In this document: piece by piece, positions 9,458-17,882 of the stretch | Numbering within the stretch: the first letter of the stretch is position 1 | Layout: each line of letters starts with the position of its first letter | Source: Mycolicibacterium litorale | GTDB taxonomy: Bacteria; Actinomycetota; Actinomycetes; Mycobacteriales; Mycobacteriaceae | NCBI GenBank assembly: GCA_002007745.1 | Contig: CP019882.1 | Span: forward strand, 1,178,001-1,242,000 | Length of the DNA stretch: 64,000 nucleotides | Direction: 5' to 3' | Notes under the pieces: generated by a model | Databases searched by the model: none | Seen by the model: only the letters and a program-made list of their open reading frames with translations | What the model was told of the DNA's origin: nothing | Made by a program: the position numbers and the translations under genes

Positions 9458-9521
9458 CTTATCGCATCGATAAGTTGCTTTAAGCTGAGTCTGGCATTCT
9501 GGCGTCGTTAACGCAACGTTG
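9458..9521. promoter_or_regulatory. Palindromic operator cluster between hydrolase and TetR genes
   Basis: Within the 94-bp divergent spacer are a 17-bp perfect inverted repeat CTTATCG-CAT-CGATAAG (9458-9474) and two abutting 8-bp palindromes, CGTTAACG (9506-9513) and CAACGTTG (9514-9521). A CGATAA half site recurs just before the TetR start. These are good candidates for binding by the adjacent TetR protein. Confidence 0.55.
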
Positions 9522-9532
9522 TGGGGCGATAA

Positions 9533-10153
9533 ATGGAGAACCGACAGGCGACCAAAGGTGTACGAACGGGTGGCCGCAGCGCCCGAGTGCGCCAGGCGAT
9601 CCTCGATGCCGCATTCGCCGAGCTCACCGAGGGTGGCTATGCGGCGCTGAGCGTCGAGGCGGTTGCCGCCCGGGCCGGGGTCAACAAGACCACCGTCTAC
9701 CGGCGGTGGGCGACGCTCGACGACCTGTTGGTCGACGCGTTGACGACCTGGTCGCTGGAGGCGCTGCAGGTGCCTACGACCGGCGACATCGAGACCGATC
9801 TACTGGCACTGGGCCGAGAGTTGGCGGAGGTGCTCAACGGCGGCGTCGGGCGCCAGGTGGTCGCTATGATCCTGACCGCCGGCCTGCGATCGGCGGAACT
9901 CAGCGAGGCCACCCGCCGCTACTTCGACCATCAAACCCAGCGCGCGATCCCGACGGTCGAGCGCGCCGTCGAGCGGGGTCAGCTGCCCGCGGAGTGCGAC
10001 GCCGACGCGTTGCTGGCGACATTTCGCGCCCCGCTGTTCTATCGGATGGTCACCACCGGCGATCCGATCGACGAAGAACTGATCATCCGGGCCACCCGCG
10101 TTGCCCTGACTGCCGCCCGGGCCGGACTGCTGGCCAGACGTGACGCCGGTTAG
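9533..10153 (+). CDS. TetR family transcriptional regulator
   Basis: 206 residues. The N-terminal DNA-binding domain (residues about 20-65) reads VRQAILDAAFAELTEGGY then AGVNKTTVYRRWATLDDLL, a textbook TetR helix-turn-helix. The C-terminal part is of the AcrR-like type with C-terminal helices. It probably regulates the divergent hydrolase-oxidoreductase pair. Its stop overlaps the stop of the convergent LysR gene by 4 bp. Confidence 0.9.
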   Translation: MENRQATKGVRTGGRSARVRQAILDAAFAELTEGGYAALSVEAVAARAGVNKTTVYRRWATLDDLLVDALTTWSLEALQVPTTGDIETDLLALGRELAEVLNGGVGRQVVAMILTAGLRSAELSEATRRYFDHQTQRAIPTVERAVERGQLPAECDADALLATFRAPLFYRMVTTGDPIDEELIIRATRVALTAARAGLLARRDAG

Positions 10154-11097
10154 CGACTCGCCGTCGAGCTGAGCGTGGGGGAGAGGGCGCCGGGCACGGC
10201 ACCCACCGAGGCCACCATCCGTGCGGTGTCGACGAAGTCGCGGACCAGTGGGGAGTCGACGTCGGTGCGCCAGCCGATCGACAGCGCGGTCGGCGGGATG
10301 TCGGTCACCGGGACGAACGCGAGACCTGGCCGGCTGTAATACCGTTGCGTCGAGGCCTGCGAGAACGCGACACCGCGCTGGGACAGGATCGCCTCGAAGC
10401 ATTCGTCCACCGTCGACACCTCGGCGCCGAGCCGGACCGGTTCGCCCTGGCGGGATTCGCTGGCCAGCCAGAAGTTGCGCCAGTCTTCCGGCGCCTTGCG
10501 GGCGACGAAGAATTCGTTCGTCACGTGCGCCACGCTGACCTGTGGCTGTCCAGCCAGCGGCGAATTCGACGACACGACAAGGACTCTGGGCTCGACGAAC
10601 AATGTCTCCAGGGCCAGCCAGTCCTTGACGACCAGTGGCGGGCGGACAAAAGCCACGTCGGCGGATCCATCGGCGAGTCCGACGTAGGGATCGGTGAAAT
10701 CGAAGCTCTGCATATGCACCTGGACGTCGGGGAACCGCGACTGGAACATGCCCAGGATCTGCGGGGTCAACTCGGCGGCGGCGTTGGCCTGGAATCCGAC
10801 GACGAGCTTGCGCCGGCCGACTCCGGTCGCGGCGGCCCGGGTGAGCCCGACGATCCGTTCGGCATCGCTGAGCAGTCGCTTGGACTCCTCGAGCAACACC
10901 TCACCGGCCTGAGTCAGTTCGACATGGCGGGTATCGCGCAGGAGCAGCACAGCGCCCACGGTGTGCTCCAGCTTGCGGATCTGGACCGACAGTGACGGTT
11001 GGGCGATGTGAAGCCGGGCCGCGGCGCGGCCGAAATGCAACTCCTCGGCGACCGCGACGAAATACGTCAGAAGTCGCAGATCGAGCTGAGGCAACAT
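10150..11097 (-). CDS. LysR family transcriptional regulator
   Basis: 315 residues from the ATG at 11095-11097. The N-terminal winged helix is clear (LLTYFVAVAEELHFGRAAARLHIAQPSLS), followed by a substrate-binding domain. The closest look is to BenM/CatM-type regulators of aromatic catabolism, but the inducer is not deducible. It is divergent from the SCP2-like/hydrolase pair at 11257-12560, which is its likely target. The intervening region has a strong palindrome. Confidence 0.9.
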   Translation of the reverse strand: MLPQLDLRLLTYFVAVAEELHFGRAAARLHIAQPSLSVQIRKLEHTVGAVLLLRDTRHVELTQAGEVLLEESKRLLSDAERIVGLTRAAATGVGRRKLVVGFQANAAAELTPQILGMFQSRFPDVQVHMQSFDFTDPYVGLADGSADVAFVRPPLVVKDWLALETLFVEPRVLVVSSNSPLAGQPQVSVAHVTNEFFVARKAPEDWRNFWLASESRQGEPVRLGAEVSTVDECFEAILSQRGVAFSQASTQRYYSRPGLAFVPVTDIPPTALSIGWRTDVDSPLVRDFVDTARMVASVGAVPGALSPTLSSTASR

Positions 11098-11126
11098 CAA
11101 CCGATCATAGTTGACCTGGTCATTTG

Positions 11127-11139
11127 TGACTATTAGTCA
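11127..11139. promoter_or_regulatory. Palindrome, likely LysR operator
   Basis: Perfect 13-bp palindrome TGACTA-T-TAGTCA, 30 bp from the LysR start, in the divergent spacer. It follows TTGACC...GGTCA, another partly symmetric element. LysR proteins bind such dyads (T-N11-A type). Confidence 0.5.
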
Positions 11140-11256
11140 ATTCCTATCGATCTGATGGCTGACAGGTATTGGACGGCGCCCAGCGGGGCGCGTGTGATCG
11201 AAGTCATGGCGCGGCGGGCCACCCGCTCACCATCCACATCGATCGAAGGAGTGCAG

Positions 11257-11664
11257 ATGACCGTCACCACGCAGAGGCCGGCGCCTGTCGCCTGGGCCGA
11301 ATCGTTCGCCCAGGCCAGTAACGGTGACCCCGAGATCCAGGCGCACGGAAAGTACTTCACCTGCTCCTACCTGCTCGACATGGCCGATCACCGCTTCGTG
11401 GTGCGCATGGTCAGCGGCACGGTGGTAGACGTCGCCGTCGACCCGGGACCACTGGACGTGCCCTACCAGTTCACCATCCGGGCCGGAGCCGAGACGTGGC
11501 GGAACTTCGGCGTCCCCGTCCCGGCACCGATGTACCACGGCATTTGGGCCGCGAGCTTCCAGCGCGACATGACCCTCGAGGGCGATGTGCTGGTGCTCAT
11601 GCAGAACCTGCGGTGCGTCACCCGGCAGATCGAACTGCTGCGCCTTGTCGGAACCCCCGTCTGA
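11257..11664 (+). CDS. Small SCP2-like protein of unknown function
   Basis: 135 residues from the ATG at 11257, chosen because GAAGGA lies 7-12 nt upstream. No membrane segment or signal peptide. The alternating strand/helix layout (FTCSYLLDMADHRFVVRMVSG, then VPYQFTIRAGAETW) and a C-terminal GDVLVLMQNLRC helix look like a sterol-carrier-protein-2 fold, which binds lipids, but the match is by eye and weak. It is followed after 29 bp by an alpha/beta hydrolase, so the two probably act together on a hydrophobic substrate. Confidence 0.55.
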   Translation: MTVTTQRPAPVAWAESFAQASNGDPEIQAHGKYFTCSYLLDMADHRFVVRMVSGTVVDVAVDPGPLDVPYQFTIRAGAETWRNFGVPVPAPMYHGIWAASFQRDMTLEGDVLVLMQNLRCVTRQIELLRLVGTPV

Positions 11665-11693
11665 ATCATCCACGAAATACGAAAGGTCAACTC

Positions 11694-12560
11694 ATGGGCA
11701 AGATTTCACCCGTCACCGGACATTACGTCGACGTGGAGGTCGACGGGCTGGTGTACAAGGTCTTCTATCTCGAGAACGGTACCGGCCAGCCGCTGGTCTG
11801 CCAGCACACCGCAGGCTGCCACAACCATCAGTGGCGCGGCCTGCTGGAAGACGACGAGATCACCGCCGGCTACCGGGTCATCGCCTACGACCTGCCTCGG
11901 CACGGAAAATCCGATCCGCCGGAGAACACCCAGTGGTGGACCGAGGAATACAAGCTCACCGCCGACCACTACGCACATTTCATCGTCGCGCTCTGTGACG
12001 CTCTGGAACTCGATGATCCGATCTTCATGGGTTCCTCGTTCGGCGGCAACATCGCCCTGCAGCTGGCGCTGCGCTATCCGGATCGGTTCGCCGGCGTGAT
12101 CCCGGTCGAGGGTGCCGACTACTCACCCGGGTTCTATCTCGATTGGTGGCAGCACCCCCACGCCAACGCCGCGCAGGTCTGTGCCAGCGGGGTGTGGGAT
12201 CTGATGGCACCGCAGTCACCGGAGGCCGACCGCTGGAAGACGTGGTTCTACTACACCCAGGGATCGGAGGCGTTCAAGGGCGACCTGCACTTCTATTCGG
12301 TCGATCACGACCTGCGTGACCGGCTCGGCGAGATCGACGGGAAGCGTTGTCCCGTCGTAATGCTGACCGGCGATTACGACTATCTCACCACGCCCGAGGA
12401 CAGCGCCCGCACCGCAGCCAAGATCGACAACGCCGAGTTCATCGAGATGACGGACATCGGGCACTTCCCGATGAGTGAGAACCACGCAGTGTTCCGCGGC
12501 TATCTGCTGCAGGCCCTGCAGATCCTGCAGCAGCGGGCGCGCAGCGAGGTCCTCGCCTAG
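11694..12560 (+). CDS. Alpha/beta hydrolase
   Basis: 288 residues, ATG preceded by GAAAGG. The alpha/beta core shows the oxyanion region QHTAGCHNHQW, the acidic strand VIAYDLPRHGKSD, the nucleophile elbow MGSSFGGN with Ser, an Asp in LTGDYDYL, and a terminal His in DIGHFPMSE. The residues needed for a serine hydrolase are present. It is in one operon with the SCP2-like gene and probably under the divergent LysR regulator. Ester or C-C bond cleavage cannot be told apart here. Confidence 0.85.
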   Translation: MGKISPVTGHYVDVEVDGLVYKVFYLENGTGQPLVCQHTAGCHNHQWRGLLEDDEITAGYRVIAYDLPRHGKSDPPENTQWWTEEYKLTADHYAHFIVALCDALELDDPIFMGSSFGGNIALQLALRYPDRFAGVIPVEGADYSPGFYLDWWQHPHANAAQVCASGVWDLMAPQSPEADRWKTWFYYTQGSEAFKGDLHFYSVDHDLRDRLGEIDGKRCPVVMLTGDYDYLTTPEDSARTAAKIDNAEFIEMTDIGHFPMSENHAVFRGYLLQALQILQQRARSEVLA

Positions 12561-12611
12561 CCGGCGGGGCCGAGCGACGCGAGAACCCGAGCAATGTCCG
12601 AGGAGGTCTCG

Positions 12612-13553
12612 GTGCTGACCGCTCCGGACCCGGATCGGCCCGAAGCCCTGTCCACCCGCCTCATCTCGGCGTTGGCGGCATGCGCCCCACAGGCCGGTGC
12701 CTATACCGGCCTGTGGCCGGGTCTGACGGTCTACCGGCACATCGCGCCCAAAGGGCCGACGGCGCATGACGTTCCGGGGCTGGGAATCGGCATCGTAGCG
12801 CAGGGCCGCAAAGCGGTGACCGTTGACGGCACCCGGTACCGCTACGACCAGTTCCAATACCTGGTGATCGGCGGTCAGCGGCAGATCCGAAGCGAGGTCG
12901 TCGAGGCAACACCGGATCAGCCGTGCCTGTGTCTGGTGCTACGGCTCGAGCCCGCGACGTTACGGGCCATGGCCGCGACGATGACGCCGTGGCGGGCCTC
13001 GTCGGCGCAGGCCCGCCAGGACGGCGTCGGCACCTGCTTCGTGGCCGGGCTCGACCACGAGCTGGCCAGCGCGGTGGTGCGATTCCTGTGCGCACTACCC
13101 GACCGCGCCGATCGCCGGGTGCTCGCGCCGCTGTATCTGCGCGAGGTGATCTACCGAGTGCTGCAGGGCGCGCAGGCTGCGCGGGTCTTGCGACTGGCCG
13201 CCCATGAAGATGCCGCCAATCCGGTGGCCGCGGCACTGGCCTACATCAAAGCCAACCTTGCCCAACGGCTGACCGTGGACGAGCTGGCCGAGCAGTCCAA
13301 TCTCAGTGCCTCCGCTTTCACCCGCAAGTTCCGGGACACGACCGGCCACTCGCCCTATCAGTTCGTCAAGGAACTGCGATTGGTCACCGCCCGGCAATTA
13401 CTGTCCGCTGAGCCACACAGCGTCAGCAGGGTGGCCGCCGCAGTCGGTTACGCCACCACGTCGCATTTCATCAAGGAGTTCCGTGGACGATTCGGTGTCA
13501 CACCGTTGACCTACGTGAACGCTGGATCAGCTCTTGACGAGGTAGCGCCGTAA
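12612..13553 (+). CDS. AraC family transcriptional regulator
   Basis: 313 residues from a GTG with GAGGAGG five bases upstream; an in-frame ATG at 12594 has no such signal. The N-terminal half (to about 180) is the AraC-type cupin-like domain with GLGIGIVAQGRKAVTVDG. The C-terminal half has two helix-turn-helix motifs (LTVDELAEQSNLSASAFTRK and VSRVAAAVGYATTSHFIKE). It overlaps by 27 bp the 3' end of the convergent GTPase gene. The target is unknown. Confidence 0.88.
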   Translation: MLTAPDPDRPEALSTRLISALAACAPQAGAYTGLWPGLTVYRHIAPKGPTAHDVPGLGIGIVAQGRKAVTVDGTRYRYDQFQYLVIGGQRQIRSEVVEATPDQPCLCLVLRLEPATLRAMAATMTPWRASSAQARQDGVGTCFVAGLDHELASAVVRFLCALPDRADRRVLAPLYLREVIYRVLQGAQAARVLRLAAHEDAANPVAAALAYIKANLAQRLTVDELAEQSNLSASAFTRKFRDTTGHSPYQFVKELRLVTARQLLSAEPHSVSRVAAAVGYATTSHFIKEFRGRFGVTPLTYVNAGSALDEVAP

Positions 13554-14560
13554 CCGGCGGGCCGCGGTGGTGGACGCCGGGCCGTCGGCCGGTTGCAGCG
13601 CTTCGGCAATGCGCCGGCGCACCCCGTCGGTGTCCAGATGCATGCCGATCGCGACGAGACCGTGCTCGGTCGACGACTGCTTGGCCCGGGTCACCTGCAC
13701 CGAGGGGCCGACGACGTTGACAACGTAGGTGCGGGTACCCGAGCGCTCCCGCACCGGCACCGTTCCCTTCATGCGATAGACCCGGGCCGGCGGCCACTCC
13801 AGCAACTCGACGAGCAGCTGCGGATCGACCGGACCGGCGACCGGCACGGTGACTGCGTCGGCGTGGACGTGGCTGGTGGCCGGCTCCTCGACGAATGCGT
13901 CGCGGAAGGATAGTTGACCGCTTTCGTCGGCTGCCGCGGCCACGTCGTAGAGTAGCGCGGGATCGATCCGGCCGCCGACGGCGCCGATCACGTGGGCACG
14001 TGAATTGCGCTCGCGGACCCGGCTTTCCACCCGCGTCACGGTCTCGTCTTGCTGCTCGGGCGCGATCTGGTCGAGCTTGTTGACCACCACCAGCGTCGCC
14101 GCGCCGTACCGGGCGGGCGCGATACCACCGCGATCGACGGTTTCGAAGTGCCGGGCGGCGTCGACCACGTCGACCACGCCGCCGTCACGCACCCCGGGGA
14201 TTTCGCTGAACCCGATGATCCGGGCGATCGCGGCCGGATCGGCGATTCCGCTGGCTTCGACGATGATGGCGTCGAGGCGTAGTTTCGGGTCGGCCAGCCT
14301 GGCCAGTGCGGCATCGAGTTCGCCGTCGTCGGGCAAACAGCAGATGCATCCCCAGCGATGGAGGCGGGTTCGTCGATCTGCCCGCTGACCAGTCCGGCGT
14401 CGACGTTGATCTCGCCGAAGTCGTTGATCACCACGCCGATCCGGGCCTGCGGCGTCTGCAGAATGTGGTTGAGCAGGGTCGTCTTGCCCGCTCCGAGGTG
14501 GCCGGTGAGGGCGATGACGGGGATAGGCGCACCGCGATCGCGCCCTGCCGCTGACACCAT
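13527..14560 (-). CDS. COG0523 (CobW/YjiA) metal-chaperone GTPase, one apparent frameshift
   Basis: The ATG at 14558-14560 opens with the P-loop [15 protein letters not shown], then [14 protein letters not shown]. The frame breaks at a run of four C on the plus strand (14350-14353). One more base there gives the family-typical [15 protein letters not shown], whose CxCC motif binds metal, and the frame then continues through EASGIADP and NKLDQI to a CobW C-terminal domain ending at 13527. With the repair the protein has 344 residues. COG0523 proteins are GTP-dependent metal chaperones. No Zur box is nearby, unlike the COG0523 gene at 50790. The break is more likely a homopolymer error than a true mutation. 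Confidence 0.75.
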
Positions 14561-14660
14561 GCCGCGATGGTGCCATATCGGCGGTCTACCGTGGACGGTG
14601 AGGTCGGGGTATATGGACGCCGCTTCGGCGTTTCACCTGATGAGCACTCGGAGTGTGGTT

Positions 14661-15650
14661 ATGAAAATCGTTGGCCTGGAAGAGCACTACGTCACCGAGG
14701 ACGTCATCGATGCCTGGCGCAGACTCGACGCCCGATGGCGCGACCCGAGCATGCCGGTGTCGATCGACGAGCCCCTTGTCCGCAACCTGCTCTGGCTGGG
14801 TGAGCAGCGGATCGCCGTCATGGACGACGCCGGCATCGACACCCAGGTGCTGTCGCTGACCACGCCGGGCGTGTGGGATCTCGATGCGGCCGACGGGATC
14901 GCTCTGCAGACCGCCTGCAACGACCGGTTGGCCGACGCGGTGGCGGCTCACCCCGAACGCCTACAGGGCTTCGCGACATTGGCGGCCCAAGCGCCCCAGG
15001 CCGCCGCCGACGAGCTGCGCCGTGCGGTGGAAGACCTCGGCTTCCACGGCGCCCTGATCTTCAGTCGGGTGCGCGACAGGTCGATCGACGCCGCCGAATT
15101 CTGGCCCATCTTCGAGGCCGCCGAAGCGCTCGGGGCCCCGTTGTATCTGCATCCGCAGGCCCCACCTGCCGCTGTGCGGCAGTCCTACTACGGCGGATTC
15201 GACGACGCCGTCAATGCGGCGTTGAGTACGCACGGCGTCGGCTGGCACTACGACGCCGGATTGCAGTTGCTGAGGCTGGTGGTCGCCGGTGTGTTCGACA
15301 GATTCCCCGGCTTGCAGGTCATCCTCGGCCACTGGGGCGAGATGATCGCGTTCTACCTGGACCGTATCGACCGGCTCACGCCCATCGCGGGACTGCAGCG
15401 ACCGGTCTCGGAGTACGTCCGCACCAACGTCTACCTCACGCCCGGCGGTGTTTTCAGCCAGCGATACCTGCGGTGGGCACTCGAGGTGGTCGGGCCGGAG
15501 CGCATCATGTTCGCCGCGGATTACCCCTTCGTGCCGACCGACGGCGGTGTCGCGCGCCAGTTCCTCACCGATGCGGACCTCGGCGAGGGCGACCGCGCGG
15601 CAATCGCATCGGGCAACTGGGAACGGTTGACGGCGGGGATACGCCGGTAG
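14661..15650 (+). CDS. Amidohydrolase-family decarboxylase-like protein (ACMSD/gamma-resorcylate type)
   Basis: 329 residues from the ATG at 14661; an in-frame ATG at 14640 is possible. It is an amidohydrolase-2 TIM barrel. The N-terminal metal motif is GLEEHY, the central His is in LYLHPQ, a further His is in ILGHWGE, and the metal Asp is in FAADYPF. This set is that of 2,3-dihydroxybenzoate and gamma-resorcylate decarboxylases. It probably decarboxylates or hydrolyses an aromatic acid. It stands alone upstream of the SDR gene. Confidence 0.82.
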   Translation: MKIVGLEEHYVTEDVIDAWRRLDARWRDPSMPVSIDEPLVRNLLWLGEQRIAVMDDAGIDTQVLSLTTPGVWDLDAADGIALQTACNDRLADAVAAHPERLQGFATLAAQAPQAAADELRRAVEDLGFHGALIFSRVRDRSIDAAEFWPIFEAAEALGAPLYLHPQAPPAAVRQSYYGGFDDAVNAALSTHGVGWHYDAGLQLLRLVVAGVFDRFPGLQVILGHWGEMIAFYLDRIDRLTPIAGLQRPVSEYVRTNVYLTPGGVFSQRYLRWALEVVGPERIMFAADYPFVPTDGGVARQFLTDADLGEGDRAAIASGNWERLTAGIRR

Positions 15651-15683
15651 CGACTATCGGGGCAGCAACCTCGATGGAATAGC

Positions 15684-15695
15684 GTGACATGTCAC
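15684..15695. promoter_or_regulatory. MarR-type operator upstream of SDR gene
   Basis: GTGACATGTCAC is a perfect 12-bp palindrome 41 bp before the SDR start and directly ahead of a TATGCT -10-like box. Ten of twelve bases match the element at 16992-17003 upstream of the neighbouring MarR gene. Confidence 0.65.
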
Positions 15696-15736
15696 CTAGT
15701 TATGCTGGCTGGAAGCCCCATACTCGAGGAGGACAG

Positions 15737-16483
15737 ATGGCTCAGTTCAGCGGAAAAACGGTGTTGGTCACCGGTGGCACATCCGGCATCGGCTTGGCGA
15801 CAGCGCAACGCTTCGCGGCCGAAGGCGCGCACGTTGTCGTCACCGGACGCACCCAGGGCCGGGTCGACGCGGCGGTCGCCGCCATCGGCGACGGTGCGAC
15901 CGGAGTGGCGGCCGATGTCACCGACTCGGCGGCCCTCGACCGGCTCGCCGGTGTGATCGGTGCGCATGCCCGCGGTCTGGACGTGATCTTCGCCAACGCG
16001 GGCGGCGGTGAATTCGCCACCCTGGAGGACGAGACGCCCGAGCATCTATCCGACACGTTCAATCGCAATGTCGGAGGCACGGTCTTCACGGTGCAGAAGA
16101 TGCTGCCACTGCTCAACGAGGGCGCCTCGATCATCCTCGCCGGGTCGACGGCGGCGACCCGGGGAGTTCCGGCATTCGGAGCCTACGCCGCCTCCAAGGC
16201 GGCGATCCGATCGTTGAGCCGGACCTGGGCGGCGGAGTTGGTGGGCCGCCGGATTCGGGTCAACACCGTCGTGCCCGGTCCGGTCGAGACCCCAGGCTTG
16301 AAAGGGCTGGCTCCCAGCGGCCAGGAGCAGGATCTGCTCGACGGCGAGGCGGCCACGGTGCCCATGGGCCGGATCGGCCGTCCGGACGAGATCGCCTCGG
16401 CCGTACTGTTTCTCGCCTCCGATCAGAGCAGCTTCATGACCGGCTCGGAGATCTACGTCGACGGCGGCTCGGGGCAGGTTTAG
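15737..16483 (+). CDS. Short-chain dehydrogenase/reductase
   Basis: 248 residues, ATG with GAGGAGGAC upstream. The NAD(P) motif TGGTSGIG, the NAG motif (FANAGGG), the catalytic Ser in LAGSTAATRG and the YAASK active-site motif are all present, and the C-terminus has YVDGGSGQV. It is a classical SDR, probably oxidising or reducing an alcohol/ketone. The convergent MarR gene overlaps it by 4 bp at the 3' end, and both promoters carry the same operator. Confidence 0.92.
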   Translation: MAQFSGKTVLVTGGTSGIGLATAQRFAAEGAHVVVTGRTQGRVDAAVAAIGDGATGVAADVTDSAALDRLAGVIGAHARGLDVIFANAGGGEFATLEDETPEHLSDTFNRNVGGTVFTVQKMLPLLNEGASIILAGSTAATRGVPAFGAYAASKAAIRSLSRTWAAELVGRRIRVNTVVPGPVETPGLKGLAPSGQEQDLLDGEAATVPMGRIGRPDEIASAVLFLASDQSSFMTGSEIYVDGGSGQV

Positions 16484-16968
16484 TTCGGCCGGGGCAAGGT
16501 GCCCTCGCGCAGGATGTTCTCGTAGACGATGCCGAGGATGTCGGCCAGTTCCGCCTCCTGGCGGGCGTCGATGTCGGAGAAGAACAACGTCTTGATCCAG
16601 GCGGCGTGCAGGGGAGCGGCCGCGCGCAGCAGGTCCCAGCCGGTGTCGTTGAGCACCACGTCGATGGCGCGGCCGTCGGTCTGGGATCGCACGCGCTCGA
16701 CCAGACCGCGGCCCGTCATCCGCTGCAGGTGGTGCGACAGCCTGCTGCGTTCCCAGCCGATGGTGGTGGCCAGGGCGGTGAGCTGCCGGCGCCGTCCCGG
16801 CGCTTGGGACAGTGCGTTCATCACCGTGTAATCACTGAGCGACAGCCCGCAGTCGGCCAGCAGCTGACGGTTCATCTCGTACTCGAGGCGGTGGTAAACC
16901 CGCATGTAGTTCAGCCACGTCCGCTGCTGGGATGCGTTGAGTGGGTAGTCGCTGCGGCGTGCGGCCAC
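16480..16968 (-). CDS. MarR family transcriptional regulator
   Basis: 162 residues from a GTG at 16966-16968, chosen because GGAGGAG lies 7 nt upstream. A longer reading from an ATG at 17007 would overlap the operator. The winged helix is seen in QLTALATTIGWERSRLSHHLQRMTGRGLVERV with the wing SQTDGRAIDVVL. It probably represses itself and the SDR gene through matching GTGA..TGTCAC sites. Confidence 0.9.
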   Translation of the reverse strand: MAARRSDYPLNASQQRTWLNYMRVYHRLEYEMNRQLLADCGLSLSDYTVMNALSQAPGRRRQLTALATTIGWERSRLSHHLQRMTGRGLVERVRSQTDGRAIDVVLNDTGWDLLRAAAPLHAAWIKTLFFSDIDARQEAELADILGIVYENILREGTLPRPN

Positions 16969-16991
16969 GTATCGCTCCTCCGCGCAATCAG

Positions 16992-17003
16992 GTGATCTGT
17001 CAC
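16992..17003. promoter_or_regulatory. MarR-type operator upstream of its own gene
   Basis: GTGATCTGTCAC, a near-palindrome 24 bp upstream of the GTG start of the MarR gene. It differs at two central positions from GTGACATGTCAC at 15684-15695. Confidence 0.6.
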
Positions 17004-17090
17004 GCATCTTAGGCTTCGGGGCGAGCGGCGCTGGCGCCCGATCGGTTTTGTTTGATACTGTGCGATTATGTCCGAACCGGATCGGGACTG

Positions 17091-17882
17091 ATGCTGGCCG
17101 CGCAACGGCGGCAAGCCATCCTGCAGGCGCTGGACGCCCGCGGAGCAGTGCGTGTCGCAGATCTGGCTGTCGATCTGGACGTCTCGGAGATGACCGTCCG
17201 CCGCGACCTCGACGTGCTCGACGAGCAGGACATGCTGCGCAAGGTGCACGGCGGCGCGGTCGCCAGGCGCAACCGCGGTGAGGAGCCGTGGTCGACGGTC
17301 AAGGCCGCCCAGCAGCAAGCGGAGAAGGCCGCGATCGCCGACGCGGCGGCAGCCACCATCAGTGCCGGGATGACCATCGCGATCAGCGCGGGCACCACCA
17401 CCACCGAGTTGGCCCGCCGGTTACGGCAGCGCTCATCGATCACCGTGATCACCAACTCGCTCAGCGTGTTCGCGGTGCTCACCGATCCCGCCGGTGCAGC
17501 CAATCCGGGTCCGGTCGTCTACCTCAGCGGCGGCACACGCACCCCGTCCGATGCACTGGTCGGGCCCGTCGCCGACAACGCGATCGCCGCGTTCCGCGTC
17601 GACGCCAGCTACCTGGGTGTGCACGGCCTGGATCCCGAGGCGGGGCTGACCACGCCGAATCCCGCTGAGGCACAGACCAACCGCGCTCTGATCGGAATCG
17701 GGGCGCGCCTGGTTGTGCTCGCCGATCACACCAAGTACCGCGAAGTGGGTACCAACGTGTTCGCGGGCCTGAGCCAGGTCGACACCCTCGTGGTGGACGA
17801 CGGCCTGACCGAAGAGGACCGCGACGCACTGGCCCGGCAGGTCGACGACCTGGTTGTTGCCGATGTGACGGCAGGTCGATGA
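17091..17882 (+). CDS. DeoR family regulator of the galactose operon
   Basis: 263 residues. The N-terminal DeoR helix-turn-helix is RRQAILQALDARGAVRVADL followed by VSEMTVRRDLDVLDEQ, then the KVHGGAV hinge. The C-terminal DeoRC sensor domain (ISAGTTTTELARRL, TNSLSVF, LADHTKYREVG) binds phosphorylated sugars in this family. Its stop overlaps the galT start (ATGA), so it heads a deoR-galT-galK operon and probably responds to a galactose-pathway metabolite. A GATACT -10-like box lies at 17054-17059. Confidence 0.9.
   Translation: MLAAQRRQAILQALDARGAVRVADLAVDLDVSEMTVRRDLDVLDEQDMLRKVHGGAVARRNRGEEPWSTVKAAQQQAEKAAIADAAAATISAGMTIAISAGTTTTELARRLRQRSSITVITNSLSVFAVLTDPAGAANPGPVVYLSGGTRTPSDALVGPVADNAIAAFRVDASYLGVHGLDPEAGLTTPNPAEAQTNRALIGIGARLVVLADHTKYREVGTNVFAGLSQVDTLVVDDGLTEEDRDALARQVDDLVVADVTAGR

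Noticed and set aside
16969..17007. Upstream ATG start for the MarR gene
   Set aside because: It has no ribosome binding site and would place the operator palindrome inside the gene; the GTG at 16968 has GGAGGAG upstream.
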